Positions 1 through 8,496 of a stretch of 64,000 bases of DNA are shown one piece after another; the first letter of the stretch is position 1; the number at the start of each line of letters is the position of its first letter. Both the position numbers and the translations under genes were made by a program. The stretch comes from Phenylobacterium sp. Root700 (GTDB taxonomy: Bacteria > Pseudomonadota > Alphaproteobacteria > Caulobacterales > Caulobacteraceae): positions 144,872 through 208,871 of the forward strand of contig NZ_LMHT01000011.1 in assembly GCF_001429025.1 (NCBI RefSeq), in the 5' to 3' direction. Under the pieces are notes generated by a model. That model saw only the letters and a list, made by a program, of their open reading frames with translations, was not told the DNA's origin and made no database searches.

Positions 1-1504
1 CGAAGCCGCCAGACTTGAAGCCCTTCGAATAGGTCACGTACTGCAGGATGTCGGGCGTCCAGGCGTACTGGACCGACAGCTTGGGCGTGATCGCCGACCA
101 GATCTTGTCGGACTGGCCCTTGATCGACGGTGCGACCACCTGGCCGGCCAGGTTGAGCACGGCGTTGTCGAAGGTGAAGGTCTTCTCTTCGTTGGTCCAC
201 CGCAGGCCCGCCGTGATCTTCAGCCGGTCGGTGGCGCTCCAGGTCGCTTCGCCGAACACCGCATAGGCGTCGGTGTTGGTGACGTTGTGGGCGCGCAGGA
301 AGTTGTAGTTGCCCGGCGTGGTGACCGGGTTGGTGTTCTGGGCGTTGCGGCGGCTGTAGCCGTCGCGTTCCACGTAGAACCGCTCATGCAGGTAGAAGAG
401 GCCGGTGGTGAACTTGATCCGGCCGTAGTCGCCGTTCAGCTGAAGTTCCTGGGTGTAGTACTGGTCGTTGTAGTGGATCAGGTTCTTCTGGATGAGAGCC
501 GCTTCCCCGTCGTTATCGTAGTTGACGGGGTTCAGGTTGAAGCCGCCATAGGCGGTGATCGACTTCAGCTGCAGGGCGTCGCTTAGGTCATAGGCGATGC
601 GCAGCGAGCCGGAGATCTGGTTCAGGTCCTGCTTGGGTTCGACTTCGGAGAACGACAGGCCCTTGTCGAACCCGCCGCCCGGCTGGCGGACGGGGATGTA
701 GGAGCGGCTGTCGCTGCGGTCGCGCAGGGCGTTCAGGGTCAGCAGCACGTCGAGGTCGTCGTTCGGCGTCCAGCGCAGCTTGCCGCGATAGGCGTCGAGG
801 TCGATGCGGTTGACGTCGTGGCCCAGGGTCGGGTTGTCGGTGACCCCGTCGCGGCTGTGGTGGATGTAGGACAGGCTGCCCGACAGGGTGTCGCTGATCG
901 GCCCTTCGACCAGGGCGCGCACGTCGACCGCGCCGTAGTTTCCCAGTCCCACCTCGCCCTTCAGTCGCAGCTCGCGGCCAGGATCGCGGGTGATGACCCG
1001 CAGGGCGCCGGCGCTGGAATTGCGGCCGTAGAGCGTGCCTTGCGGACCGCGCAGGACCTCGATCCGCTCAAGGTCGTTGAACTCGATCATCGAGCCGATC
1101 TGGCGCGGGATATAGACGTCGTCGACATAGACGGCGAGCACCGGTTCCTGGATTGGATCGCTCTCGCCGACGCCGCGCAGGGAATAGGTCTGGGTGGTGT
1201 GGCTGATGGTGACGCGGCTGACCGACAGGTTCGGAACCTGGCCGGCCAAGTCGCGGATGCTGTCGATCTTGCGATCAGCCAGCGCCTGGGCGCTGAAGGC
1301 CGAGATGGCGATGGGGGTGTCCTGAAGATTGGTCGCCCGGCGCTCGGCGGTGACGATCAGTTCCTCAACGGTGCTGGCGTCGGTGGCCGCGGCCTCGACG
1401 CCCTGGGCGGCGGCTGAACCTGACCAGGCGGCGATGCTCGCCACCAAGGTCGCTGAGCCAAGCAGCGCGCGGCGGCGAGAAGTGTTGTTCGAAGTAGATT
1501 TCAT
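1..1504 (-). CDS. TonB-dependent receptor, N-terminal part (runs off the window)
   Basis: Outer-membrane gated channel that takes up a scarce ligand using TonB energy. Reading leftward from the ATG at 1504-1502, the protein starts with a signal peptide (MKSTSNNTSRRR, then a hydrophobic run ending AAAQG), a TonB-box-like VEELIVTAERR, and a plug domain with the segments RGVGESD, VYVDDVYIPR and IEVLRGPQGTLYGRNSSAGA. Beta-barrel sequence continues to base 1, so about 500 residues are present and the C-terminus is missing. It lies 125 bp downstream of the sulfonate-type ABC operon on the same strand. Uptake of an organosulfur compound for that operon is a context inference; the ligand cannot be read from sequence. 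Confidence 0.93.
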   Translation of the reverse strand, partial: MKSTSNNTSRRRALLGSATLVASIAAWSGSAAAQGVEAAATDASTVEELIVTAERRATNLQDTPIAISAFSAQALADRKIDSIRDLAGQVPNLSVSRVTISHTTQTYSLRGVGESDPIQEPVLAVYVDDVYIPRQIGSMIEFNDLERIEVLRGPQGTLYGRNSSAGALRVITRDPGRELRLKGEVGLGNYGAVDVRALVEGPISDTLSGSLSYIHHSRDGVTDNPTLGHDVNRIDLDAYRGKLRWTPNDDLDVLLTLNALRDRSDSRSYIPVRQPGGGFDKGLSFSEVEPKQDLNQISGSLRIAYDLSDALQLKSITAYGGFNLNPVNYDNDGEAALIQKNLIHYNDQYYTQELQLNGDYGRIKFTTGLFYLHERFYVERDGYSRRNAQNTNPVTTPGNYNFLRAHNVTNTDAYAVFGEATWSATDRLKITAGLRWTNEEKTFTFDNAVLNLAGQVVAPSIKGQSDKIWSAITPKLSVQYAWTPDILQYVTYSKGFKSGGF

Positions 1505-1629
1505 TTTGACGCCCCGTTTTGTGACAAAGGCGTTCAACAGTCTCTCGAAATTTCCGGCAACGAACATTAGCTAAGATCTTAGATAGTATTTCTATTATCG
1601 AGATGGCTCATAGATGAGATTTCCACCGA

Positions 1630-2628
1630 TCATAATTTGGGCGGAATATTTGCGTTGGCGATCTCGCTGTTTAGTTCGTCTGTCCAAAGTGGGCGAACAT
1701 CCACCCTGGCTGGGATCGCGCCGATCTGGGCGAAGGTGTCGGCCACGGTCTGCTGCGAGGCGATCGCCAGCGCGTTCACCGGCGCGATCTCGGTGCGGGC
1801 GCTGCGCTCCTGGTGCTGCTGCCGATAGATCTCGATCGGAACGCCGGTGGCCTTGGACTGCGCCGCCGCCCAGATCTCGGGATTGGCCTCGGCCCAGGCG
1901 TAGGCCTGCCTGGCGCGGGCCAGGTGGTCGACGATCGCCGCGCGTCGGGGTGGGTCCTTCAGCGCCTCGGCGAGGGCCGCGTGGAGATAGTTTCCCGAGA
2001 GCCTGCCAAGTCCCGTGGTCAGGACTCGCGCGCCCAGCCGCGCCCGGGCTAGGTTGCCTTGGACGCCATAGATCACCCAGGCGTCCAGCGAGCCCTGGCT
2101 GAAGGCCGATAGGCCGTCCTGCGGCGACAGGGCCACCGGCTCGATGTCGGCGAGGGTCAGGCCCTGTTCGGCCAGCAGCCGGACCAGGAAATACTGCGCG
2201 GTCGTGGCGCGGACGAAGCCGACGCGCTTGCCTTTCAGGTCCGCCGCCGAGGCGATCGGCGAAGACTTGGGGATCAGCGTCACCTGCGAATTGACGTCGC
2301 CCTTCTGCACCGCGACCAGCCGGAGCAGGGTCGGGCGACCGGCCACGAACACCGGCGGGATCTCGCTCATCGAGCCCAGATCGATGGCGCGGGCGTCGAT
2401 GGCCTCGGTGATCAGGTTGCCGCCGACGAACTCGGCGTACTGCACCTTGTAGGGTGTCTGATCGAGACCCGCCGCGCGCAGCAGGTTCTGGACGCCGCCC
2501 TTGAAGGTGGCGACCCGCAGGGTGGCGCCGCCGGCGTCACCGACGGGCGGCTTGGCGGGCCCGCAGGCCGAGAGGGCCGCTGCGCCCGTAAGGACGGAGC
2601 GGCGCGACAGATCGAGGAGCGAGGTCAT
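1630..2628 (-). CDS. ABC transporter substrate-binding protein, SsuA/NMT1-like lipoprotein
   Basis: Periplasmic binding protein of an aliphatic-sulfonate/nitrate/taurine-type importer, 332 residues. The N-terminus has a twin-arginine-like SRRSVLTG followed by a lipobox ending at Cys22 (LSAC), so it is probably a lipid-anchored protein. The body has family features such as ATLRVATFKGG near the mature start, a DLGSMSEIP segment and ADLKGKRVGFVRATTAQYFLV. Its ATG overlaps the aldolase stop codon by one base, so it is part of the same leftward operon and is its last gene before the TonB receptor. The cognate permease and ATPase are five and six genes upstream, an unusual placement for the binding protein. 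The ligand is unknown; a sulfonate is likeliest from context. Confidence 0.85.
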   Translation of the reverse strand: MTSLLDLSRRSVLTGAAALSACGPAKPPVGDAGGATLRVATFKGGVQNLLRAAGLDQTPYKVQYAEFVGGNLITEAIDARAIDLGSMSEIPPVFVAGRPTLLRLVAVQKGDVNSQVTLIPKSSPIASAADLKGKRVGFVRATTAQYFLVRLLAEQGLTLADIEPVALSPQDGLSAFSQGSLDAWVIYGVQGNLARARLGARVLTTGLGRLSGNYLHAALAEALKDPPRRAAIVDHLARARQAYAWAEANPEIWAAAQSKATGVPIEIYRQQHQERSARTEIAPVNALAIASQQTVADTFAQIGAIPARVDVRPLWTDELNSEIANANIPPKL

Positions 2629-3470
2629 CAGTCGAAGAGGTCCGGCTCTTCTTCGCTGACGATGTCCCAGTAGGGCTGGAAGGCGTAGACCCCGCCGATC
2701 TCCGACCCGATCTGGCTGGCCGTGTGGCGCGCCACCTCCGGCGGCATCGGACGGGTCTGGCCCGCGGCCTCGGCCAGCAGTTGGACCTGGCAGGCGTTCT
2801 CCAGGGCCAGGTAGCGCCAGACCGCCGCCTCGACGGTCTGGCCGACGGTGAGGATGCCGTGGTTCTGGAGGATCACCGCCTTACGGGGGCCGAGCGCCTC
2901 GGCGATCTTCTCGCCCTCGCTGGTATCGAGCACGACGCCCGAGAACTCGGTGAACAGCGAGTGGTCGTCATAGAAGGCCGCCGCGTCCTGGGTCAGGGGA
3001 TCGAGCAGGCGGCCGAGCGCCGACCAGGCCTTGCCGTAGAGCGAATGGGAGTGGGCCGCCGCGATCACGTCGGGCCGCGCCTTGTGCAACTCCGAATGGA
3101 TGGCGAAGGCCGCGCGGTTCAGGCGCGGCTTGGCGCGGGCCGGCGGCTGGACGATCTCGCCCTCGTGGCTGACCAGCATCAGGTCCGACACCGTGATCCG
3201 GCTGAAATGGACGCCCGCCGGATTGACCCAGAAGTGGTCGGGAAACTCCGGGTCGCGGGCGGTGATGTGTCCGGCCCCGCCCATGTCGAAGCCGTTGCGC
3301 GCGAACAGCCGGTAGCCGGCGGCCAGCCGCTGCTTGCGATAGAGCCGCTCGGCTTCCAGCGTCGGCTGCTGCGGCACGGCGCCGGGGGCGCCGAAGCTAC
3401 GCTCGGGCAGCACGGTCTCGATCTTGGTCGGGTGGACGCCCTCCAGGGGGCGTTGCACGGGGAGGTTCAT
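2628..3470 (-). CDS. Class II aldolase/adducin family protein
   Basis: Metal-dependent aldolase-fold enzyme of 280 residues. Zinc-ligand histidines are visible as H140 and H142 (AAAHSHSLYG) and H204 (LQNHGILTVG), the usual adducin/class II pattern. An upstream AGGAG six bases before the ATG supports the start at 3470. It lies between a D-2-hydroxyacid dehydrogenase (16 bp gap) and the binding protein (one-base overlap). Family members cleave or epimerise phosphorylated sugars or decarboxylate small hydroxy acids, and many are annotated without known substrate. Presence inside a sulfonate-type operon suggests it acts on the carbon skeleton left after desulfonation; this is inference. Confidence 0.85.
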   Translation of the reverse strand: MNLPVQRPLEGVHPTKIETVLPERSFGAPGAVPQQPTLEAERLYRKQRLAAGYRLFARNGFDMGGAGHITARDPEFPDHFWVNPAGVHFSRITVSDLMLVSHEGEIVQPPARAKPRLNRAAFAIHSELHKARPDVIAAAHSHSLYGKAWSALGRLLDPLTQDAAAFYDDHSLFTEFSGVVLDTSEGEKIAEALGPRKAVILQNHGILTVGQTVEAAVWRYLALENACQVQLLAEAAGQTRPMPPEVARHTASQIGSEIGGVYAFQPYWDIVSEEEPDLFD

Positions 3471-3486
3471 GGTCGGCTCCTGGCTC

Positions 3487-4437
3487 TCAATAGCCGCGCA
3501 CGGTGTCGACCAGGTCTTCCAGCGGCGTTCCTTGGCGGAAGCGCGCGAGGTTCTGGGCGAACTGGGCGGCGAGGTTCTGGCGGGTGTCGGGGGTGTGGAC
3601 CGAGGTGTGCGGCGACAGCCTCACCTTGGGGTGCCCGTAGTAGCGGTGGTTGAAGGGCAGGGGTTCGGGGTGGGTGACGTCGAGGCTGGCCAGCGCCACG
3701 CGGCCGTCGTCGAGCGCCTCCAGCAGGGCGTCGTCGTCGATCAGGGCGCCGCGCGCCACATTGATCAGGTGCAGGCCAGGCTTGGCGAGGGCCAGCACCT
3801 TGCGCCCGATCAACCGCGTGGTCTCAGGCGTCGCCGGGGCGGCCAGGACCACATAGTCCGAGCGGGCGAACAGCTCGCCCAGATCGTCCAACTGCTCGAC
3901 GCCGGGTTCGGCGATCGGTTCACGCGAGCGCCGGACCGCGACGACGTTCAGGCCCAGGGCGCGGGCGCGCGGGGCCAGCGCCTGGCCGATGGAGCCGAAG
4001 CCCACCAGGCCTAGGGTCTTGCCGGCCACCAGGGTGATGGGCGTCGGCGCCCATTGTTCGAAGCGGTCGATCCAGATCTCCGGCAGCCGCTTGGCCTGGG
4101 CGAAGATGGCGGCGAGCGCGAACTCGGCCAAGGCGACGGCGGAGGAGCCTCGCGCCGAGGTCACGGCCGGCCCCTGGAACAGCCAGTCGGGGTAGAAGTC
4201 GATCCCGACCGAGACCAGCTGCACCCACTTTACGTTGAACGGCCAACCCGGCGGCGGGCTGGGCGGCAGAGAACCGCCCGCCTTGCGGAAGGGGGCGGCG
4301 ATCAGCACCTCCGTCCCTCTGGGCAGGGCGGCCGGCGGCCCGACCGGGACGCCGACGATATCCACATCGGGCAGGGCCTCTGCGAAGGCGGTGTTGAACG
4401 CGGCGTTCAACTGGCTGGCGACGACAAGCCGGCTCAT
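3487..4437 (-). CDS. NAD-dependent D-2-hydroxyacid dehydrogenase
   Basis: 316-residue dehydrogenase of the D-isomer 2-hydroxyacid family, interconverting a 2-hydroxy acid and a 2-keto acid. The Rossmann motif GFGSIG is at residues 146-151, the catalytic Arg at about 229 (NVARG), the Glu at about 258 (HPEP) and the catalytic His at 277 (SPHTS). The frame is open further upstream into the preceding gene, but that extension is Arg-rich read-through; MSRLVVAS at 4437 begins the family-like sequence and lies 8 bp after the monooxygenase stop. It is closest in style to the GhrA/glyoxylate-hydroxypyruvate reductase group. Its pairing with an aldolase in this operon suggests processing of a C2-C4 hydroxy/keto acid. 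Confidence 0.87.
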   Translation of the reverse strand: MSRLVVASQLNAAFNTAFAEALPDVDIVGVPVGPPAALPRGTEVLIAAPFRKAGGSLPPSPPPGWPFNVKWVQLVSVGIDFYPDWLFQGPAVTSARGSSAVALAEFALAAIFAQAKRLPEIWIDRFEQWAPTPITLVAGKTLGLVGFGSIGQALAPRARALGLNVVAVRRSREPIAEPGVEQLDDLGELFARSDYVVLAAPATPETTRLIGRKVLALAKPGLHLINVARGALIDDDALLEALDDGRVALASLDVTHPEPLPFNHRYYGHPKVRLSPHTSVHTPDTRQNLAAQFAQNLARFRQGTPLEDLVDTVRGY

Positions 4438-4445
4438 GACGGCGG

Positions 4446-5549
4446 CTACTCCGCGGCCAGGATCTTGGGCGCGCCGCGTTCGGCGACGGCGGCGCGAAGC
4501 TGCGGCAGCAGTTCGCGGCCGTAGTCGATCGTGTCCTCCAGCGGGTCGAAGCCGCGGAACAGGAACTTGGTGATCCCGAGGTCGTAATAGTCGAGCAGGG
4601 AGTCCACGACCTGTTCGGGCGTCCCCACCAGCGAGGTGGAGTTGCCCTGCGCGCCGGTCAGGGCGGCGATCTCGGTCCACAGCCGCTTGTCGCGGACCGC
4701 GCCGCCGGCCGCGGCCTCCAGTAACCGCTGACCGCCGCGCGCGGTGGCGTAACGGGTCGGGCGGCCCTGGCCGCCGGCCTTCAGGGCCTTGGCCTCTTCC
4801 AGGATGTGTTCGGCCCGCGCCCAGGCGGCTTCCTCGGTCCGGCCGAGGATCGGGCGCAGCGAGAGCGAGAACTGGATCGTCCGGCCATGCTTGGCGGCGG
4901 AGGCCCGCACGCGGCCGACGATCTCGCGGACCTGGTCCAGGGTTTCGCCGAACAGGGCGTAGACGTCGGCCTGCCGCCCGGCGATCTCGACCGCCTCATC
5001 GGAGGCACCGCCGAAGAAGACCGGGACGTGCGGCTGTTGCAGCGGCCTGACCGCCGCCGGCGCGCCGATCACCCGGTAGTGCGAGCCGTCGTGATCGAAG
5101 GGGCCCTCGCTGGTCCAGGCTTTCTTGAGGACGGTGATGTAGTCGTCGGTGCGAGCGTAGCGCTGTTCCTTGGTCAGGAAGTCGCCGTCGCGCTGCTGCT
5201 CCTCGTCCGAGCCGCCGGTGATGACGTGCACCGCCAGCCGCCCGTCGCTGAGATGATCCAGGGTGGCGAGTTGCCGGGCCGCCAGGGTCGGCGAGGTGAA
5301 GCCTGGCCGGTGAGCCAGCAGGAACTTCAGCTTTTCGGTCTGTTGCGCGGCGTAGGCGGCGACCTGGAAGCCGTCCGGCGCGGCCGAGTTGTAGCCGATC
5401 AGCACCCGGTCGAAGCCGGCGTATTCGTGGGCCTTGGCGTGGGCGGCCAGGTAGGTCTTGTCGATTAGGCCGCTCTGCGCCGCATGGGTCTCTGACGCAT
5501 ACTGGGTGGAGATCAGGCCGAGGATTTCAAGGTCGGGGGCGTTGGACAT
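4446..5549 (-). CDS. SsuD-like FMNH2-dependent luciferase-type monooxygenase
   Basis: Luciferase-like monooxygenase of 367 residues, expected TIM-barrel fold, using reduced flavin and O2 to cleave the C-S bond of an organosulfonate and release sulfite. The stretch HRPGFTSPTLAARQLATLDH followed by SDGRLAVHVITGGSDEE matches the conserved core of alkanesulfonate monooxygenases, and VPVFFGGASDEAVEIAG is the usual flavin-site region. It lies between the acyl-CoA-dehydrogenase-like flavoprotein and the hydroxyacid dehydrogenase, all leftward. No SsuE-type flavin reductase is visible in the operon, so reduced flavin must come from elsewhere. The substrate may be a sulfonate, a sulfone or another small compound. 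Confidence 0.88.
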   Translation of the reverse strand: MSNAPDLEILGLISTQYASETHAAQSGLIDKTYLAAHAKAHEYAGFDRVLIGYNSAAPDGFQVAAYAAQQTEKLKFLLAHRPGFTSPTLAARQLATLDHLSDGRLAVHVITGGSDEEQQRDGDFLTKEQRYARTDDYITVLKKAWTSEGPFDHDGSHYRVIGAPAAVRPLQQPHVPVFFGGASDEAVEIAGRQADVYALFGETLDQVREIVGRVRASAAKHGRTIQFSLSLRPILGRTEEAAWARAEHILEEAKALKAGGQGRPTRYATARGGQRLLEAAAGGAVRDKRLWTEIAALTGAQGNSTSLVGTPEQVVDSLLDYYDLGITKFLFRGFDPLEDTIDYGRELLPQLRAAVAERGAPKILAAE

Positions 5550-5577
5550 GTTCAGGCTCCGGGGAGGGAGAAGAGGG

Positions 5578-6741
5578 TCAATTGGAAGCGAGGCTGGCGA
5601 AGGCGGCCTTGCCGGCGCCGGTCAGGACGATGTCGGCCTGGGGCGTGTGGACGCGGCCGCAGAGGACGTCGCGGTAGTGGCGTTGCAGGGGGTTGGCGCG
5701 TGACAGGCCCGGATTGCCGGTGGCGGCGATCGCCTTCTCGACGGCGGCGATGGCGTTCTCGGTGACCAGGTGCTTGACCAGCCCGCCATGGGCCGCGCCG
5801 AGCCGGCCCTCGGCGGCGGACTCCAGCAGGACGCGGTTCTGCAACAGCAGGCCGTCGATCTGCCCGACCAGTTCCTGGAACCGGGGCAGGGTCGCAAGCG
5901 ACTCCCCGAGGTTGGCCGGTTTGCGATCCAGCAGGAACTGTACGAACCAGTCCCGCGCCGAGCGCGCCACGGCGTCGTAGATCGCCGCCGTCAGCACCGG
6001 CGACCAGACGGCCATGGCCGGGTCGGGCGGCTGCGGCGCGCTGGGCAGGCGCGGCGCCAGGGCGTGGTGCTCGGGGATCGGCGTGTTCTCGAAGATCACG
6101 TCGTGGCTGCCGCTGGCGCGCAGGCCGGTGTGGTCCCAGGTCTCCTCGATCCGGCGGCCCGGCGCGTCGCGATGCACCAGGAAGCCGCCAACCCGCGGCG
6201 TGTCTTCGTCGGTGCGGGCCCAGACGATCATCCAGGTCAGGGCCGGCGAGCCGGTGGAGTAGATCTTGCGGCCCGACAGGCTCCAGCCGTCGGCGGTGCG
6301 CCGGGCGATAGTCGCCGGCAGGCCGCCCCGTGCGGGCGTGCCCAGTTCCGGTTCGACCCGCAGGGCGTTGATCAGGGCGCCATGCTCGACGGCGTCGCGG
6401 ACCACGCGGGCCTTCAGGTCGTCGGTGAAGCCGCCGCGCCCGTCCAATGAGGCGTGGAACAGGTACTGCATGGTCAGCACCAGGGCCGTGGCCGGTTCGC
6501 CCCGCGCCACGGCCTGGACCACCTTCAGCGTCGTGGGCAGGTCGGCCCCGCCGCCGCCCAGGCGCGGCGGCGCGGTCAGGGCCAGCAGGCCATGGCGATG
6601 CAGCGCGGCGAAATTCTCGAACGGGAAGCTGGAGTCGCGGTCATGTTCGGCCGCGGTCGCGGCGAAGGCGGCGGTGAGGTCCGGCAGCAGGGCGTCCAGG
6701 TCGACAGCCGCGCCGGGCGCTTCGGCGAGGAGTGCGCTCAC
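5578..6741 (-). CDS. SfnB/DszC-like acyl-CoA-dehydrogenase-fold monooxygenase
   Basis: 387-residue flavoprotein of the acyl-CoA dehydrogenase superfamily. Visible landmarks are LTAPPRLGGGGADLPTTLKV near residue 55, the middle-domain SGRKIYSTGSPALTWMIVWAR and WDHTGLRASGSHDVIFENTP, and a C-terminal helical domain ending TGAGKAAFASLASN. In sulfur-scavenging loci such proteins (SfnB, DszC and relatives) are usually flavin-dependent oxygenases or accessory oxidases rather than true acyl-CoA dehydrogenases. The start overlaps the ATPase gene by 4 bp (ATGA), implying coupled translation. Association with an SsuD-like enzyme and an Ssu-like transporter supports a role in organosulfur oxidation, but a true dehydrogenase activity cannot be excluded. 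Confidence 0.83.
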   Translation of the reverse strand: MSALLAEAPGAAVDLDALLPDLTAAFAATAAEHDRDSSFPFENFAALHRHGLLALTAPPRLGGGGADLPTTLKVVQAVARGEPATALVLTMQYLFHASLDGRGGFTDDLKARVVRDAVEHGALINALRVEPELGTPARGGLPATIARRTADGWSLSGRKIYSTGSPALTWMIVWARTDEDTPRVGGFLVHRDAPGRRIEETWDHTGLRASGSHDVIFENTPIPEHHALAPRLPSAPQPPDPAMAVWSPVLTAAIYDAVARSARDWFVQFLLDRKPANLGESLATLPRFQELVGQIDGLLLQNRVLLESAAEGRLGAAHGGLVKHLVTENAIAAVEKAIAATGNPGLSRANPLQRHYRDVLCGRVHTPQADIVLTGAGKAAFASLASN

Positions 6742-7535
6742 GCCACGATCTCCCCGCTGGGGAAGGCGATCAGCGCGCCCTCGACCGGGGCGGCGCGCGG
6801 CGCTTCGACCCCGAGGTGGCCGAGCAGCCGATTGCGGATGGCACGGAACTCGGCGTTCGATTCCCGAGGTCTCGGCAGGGTGATCTTCTCTTCGGCGGCG
6901 ATGGCGCCGGCGTCGAGCACCAGCACGCGGTCGGCCAGAGAGATGGCTTCGTCCACGTCATGGGTGACCAGCAGCACGGCCGGCGCGTGCTTGCGCCAGA
7001 GCGACAGCACCAGGTCGTGCATGCGGATGCGGGTCAGGGCGTCCAGCGCCGCGAACGGTTCGTCCAGCAGCAGCAGGCCAGGTTCGCGGACCAGGGCGCG
7101 GGCCAGGGAAGCCCGCTGGCTCTCGCCGCCCGACAGGGTGGAGGGCCAGACCTCGAGGCGATGTCCCAGGCCAACCTCTTCCAGCGCGGCCTCGGCCCGA
7201 GCGCGGGCGTCGGCGCCGCTCAGGCCCAGCGCCACGTTGCGCCAGACCCGTTTCCACGGCAGCAGGCGGGCGTCCTGGAAGACCACGGCGCGGGTCGCCG
7301 GCGTCGTCACGTCCTGGCCGCCGGCGGAGTCGAGACCCGCCAGGGTGCGGAGCAGGGTGGTCTTGCCCGAGCCGCTGCGGCCGAGCAGGGCGACGAATTC
7401 GCCCCGGCCGATGTCGATGTTCAGGTCGTTCAGGACGACGGTCTGGCCAAAGCGGCGGGTGAAGTTGCGGACCCGGACGGCGGGAGCGTCACGGTCGGCC
7501 GTCTCGGGGATGGGGCGGGCGAGGGATGGCGGCAC
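6738..7535 (-). CDS. ABC transporter ATP-binding protein, SsuB/TauB-like
   Basis: Cytoplasmic ATPase of the importer, 265 residues. Walker A is GRSGSGKTT (52-60), the Q-loop Gln is about 86, the signature LSGGESQR is at 133-140, and Walker B LLLLDEP is at 153-159 followed by an H-loop in LLVTHDVDEA. Start is a GTG at 7535 with AAGG eight bases upstream. It lies 15 bp after the permease gene and overlaps the following flavoprotein gene by 4 bp. The family is nitrate/sulfonate/taurine import; the neighbouring monooxygenases favour a sulfonate-like substrate. Confidence 0.9.
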   Translation of the reverse strand: MPPSLARPIPETADRDAPAVRVRNFTRRFGQTVVLNDLNIDIGRGEFVALLGRSGSGKTTLLRTLAGLDSAGGQDVTTPATRAVVFQDARLLPWKRVWRNVALGLSGADARARAEAALEEVGLGHRLEVWPSTLSGGESQRASLARALVREPGLLLLDEPFAALDALTRIRMHDLVLSLWRKHAPAVLLVTHDVDEAISLADRVLVLDAGAIAAEEKITLPRPRESNAEFRAIRNRLLGHLGVEAPRAAPVEGALIAFPSGEIVA

Positions 7536-7550
7536 GGTCGGGCCTTTCGC

Positions 7551-8360
7551 TCAGGACTTGATGAAGGACGGACGCCAGGCCAGCGCGTGCTGTTCCAGCG
7601 AGCGGACGATGAGGTCGGCGGCCAGGCCAAGCGCGGCGTAGACCAGCAGGCAGACGACGATGATGTCGGTGCGCATGAAGTCGCGGGCGTTGTTGATCAG
7701 GTGGCCAAGACCGGCCGAGGCGTTGATCTGCTCGGCCACCACCAGGACCAGCAGGGCCACGCCCATGGCGTAGCGCAGGCCGACCAGGAACGAGGGCAGG
7801 GCGCCGGGCAGGATGACGTGGATGATCTGCTGGACCTGGCTCAGTCCGAAGCTGCGGGCGGCTTCGATCAGGCGGACGTCCACGGCGCGGATGCCCGAGA
7901 ACAGATTGAGATAGATCGGGAACACCGTCGCCACCGCGATCAGGGTGATCTTCGGCGCCTCGCCAATCCCGAACCAGACGATGAACAGCGGGGTGAGCGC
8001 CAGGCTGGGGATCGTCCGCTTGATCTGCATCAGCGGGTCGACCGCCGTCTCGCCCACCTTGGAGAGGCCGGCGACCAGGGCCAGGACCGTTCCAACCACC
8101 AGGCCGATGCCGAGGCCGGCGGCGGCCCGCGCCAGCGAGACCACGAGGTTGGCCGGCAGCTCGCCGCTGGCGGTCAGTTCCCAGAGGGCGCCCAGCACGG
8201 TCGACGGCGCGGCCAGGATGCGCGGCGGAATGACCCCCGAACGCGAGCCCAGCTCCCAGAGCAGGAGCAGCAGAACCGGCGACAACCAACGAGCATTGCT
8301 CAAGGCAAATCTCGGCAGGCGCAGTTCGATAGGTTTTCTATCGGCCGTCGTTAGAGACAC
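7551..8360 (-). CDS. ABC transporter permease, SsuC-like
   Basis: Inner-membrane permease, 269 residues with about six membrane segments, starting with the helix SPVLLLLLWELGSRSG. The cytoplasmic EAA-type loop that docks the ATPase is visible as EAARSFGLSQVQQIIHVILPGALP. I chose the GTG at 8360 because GGAG lies eight bases upstream; the frame stays open much farther into the divergent LysR gene, which is shadow. A perfect inverted repeat CGATAG-GTTTT-CTATCG (8327-8343) falls in the first codons. First gene of the leftward operon, divergent from a LysR regulator 136 bp away. Confidence 0.88.
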   Translation of the reverse strand: MSLTTADRKPIELRLPRFALSNARWLSPVLLLLLWELGSRSGVIPPRILAAPSTVLGALWELTASGELPANLVVSLARAAAGLGIGLVVGTVLALVAGLSKVGETAVDPLMQIKRTIPSLALTPLFIVWFGIGEAPKITLIAVATVFPIYLNLFSGIRAVDVRLIEAARSFGLSQVQQIIHVILPGALPSFLVGLRYAMGVALLVLVVAEQINASAGLGHLINNARDFMRTDIIVVCLLVYAALGLAADLIVRSLEQHALAWRPSFIKS

Positions 8361-8496
8361 TGGAAGGGCTCCGGGCTTTGCGGCGCAAGGGAAAAATCCG
8401 CTTGGCGTTTCCCGAGAAAGCCCGTTAATTCCTACCAACTCAATAGACTTATCCTCAACCCAACTATCAGGGAATCTCATAAGTGGACGCACCCCG
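8361..8496. promoter_or_regulatory. Divergent promoter region between the sulfonate-type operon and its LysR gene
   Basis: The 136-bp gap between the two divergent starts must hold both promoters. It is AT-richer than its surroundings and contains an inverted pair ACTTAT (8447-8452) and ATAAGT (8479-8484), plus short AT-rich tracts such as GTTAATTCC. A LysR activator binding here would fit the family. No -10/-35 pair is clear enough to place. Confidence 0.5.

Noticed and set aside
287..1417. Plus-strand open frames near the window start
   Set aside because: They oppose the TonB receptor read leftward from 1504, which shows signal peptide, TonB box and plug motifs.
6732..8354. A 540-codon plus-strand open frame
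   Set aside because: Lies opposite the ABC ATPase and permease genes, which have Walker and EAA-loop motifs.
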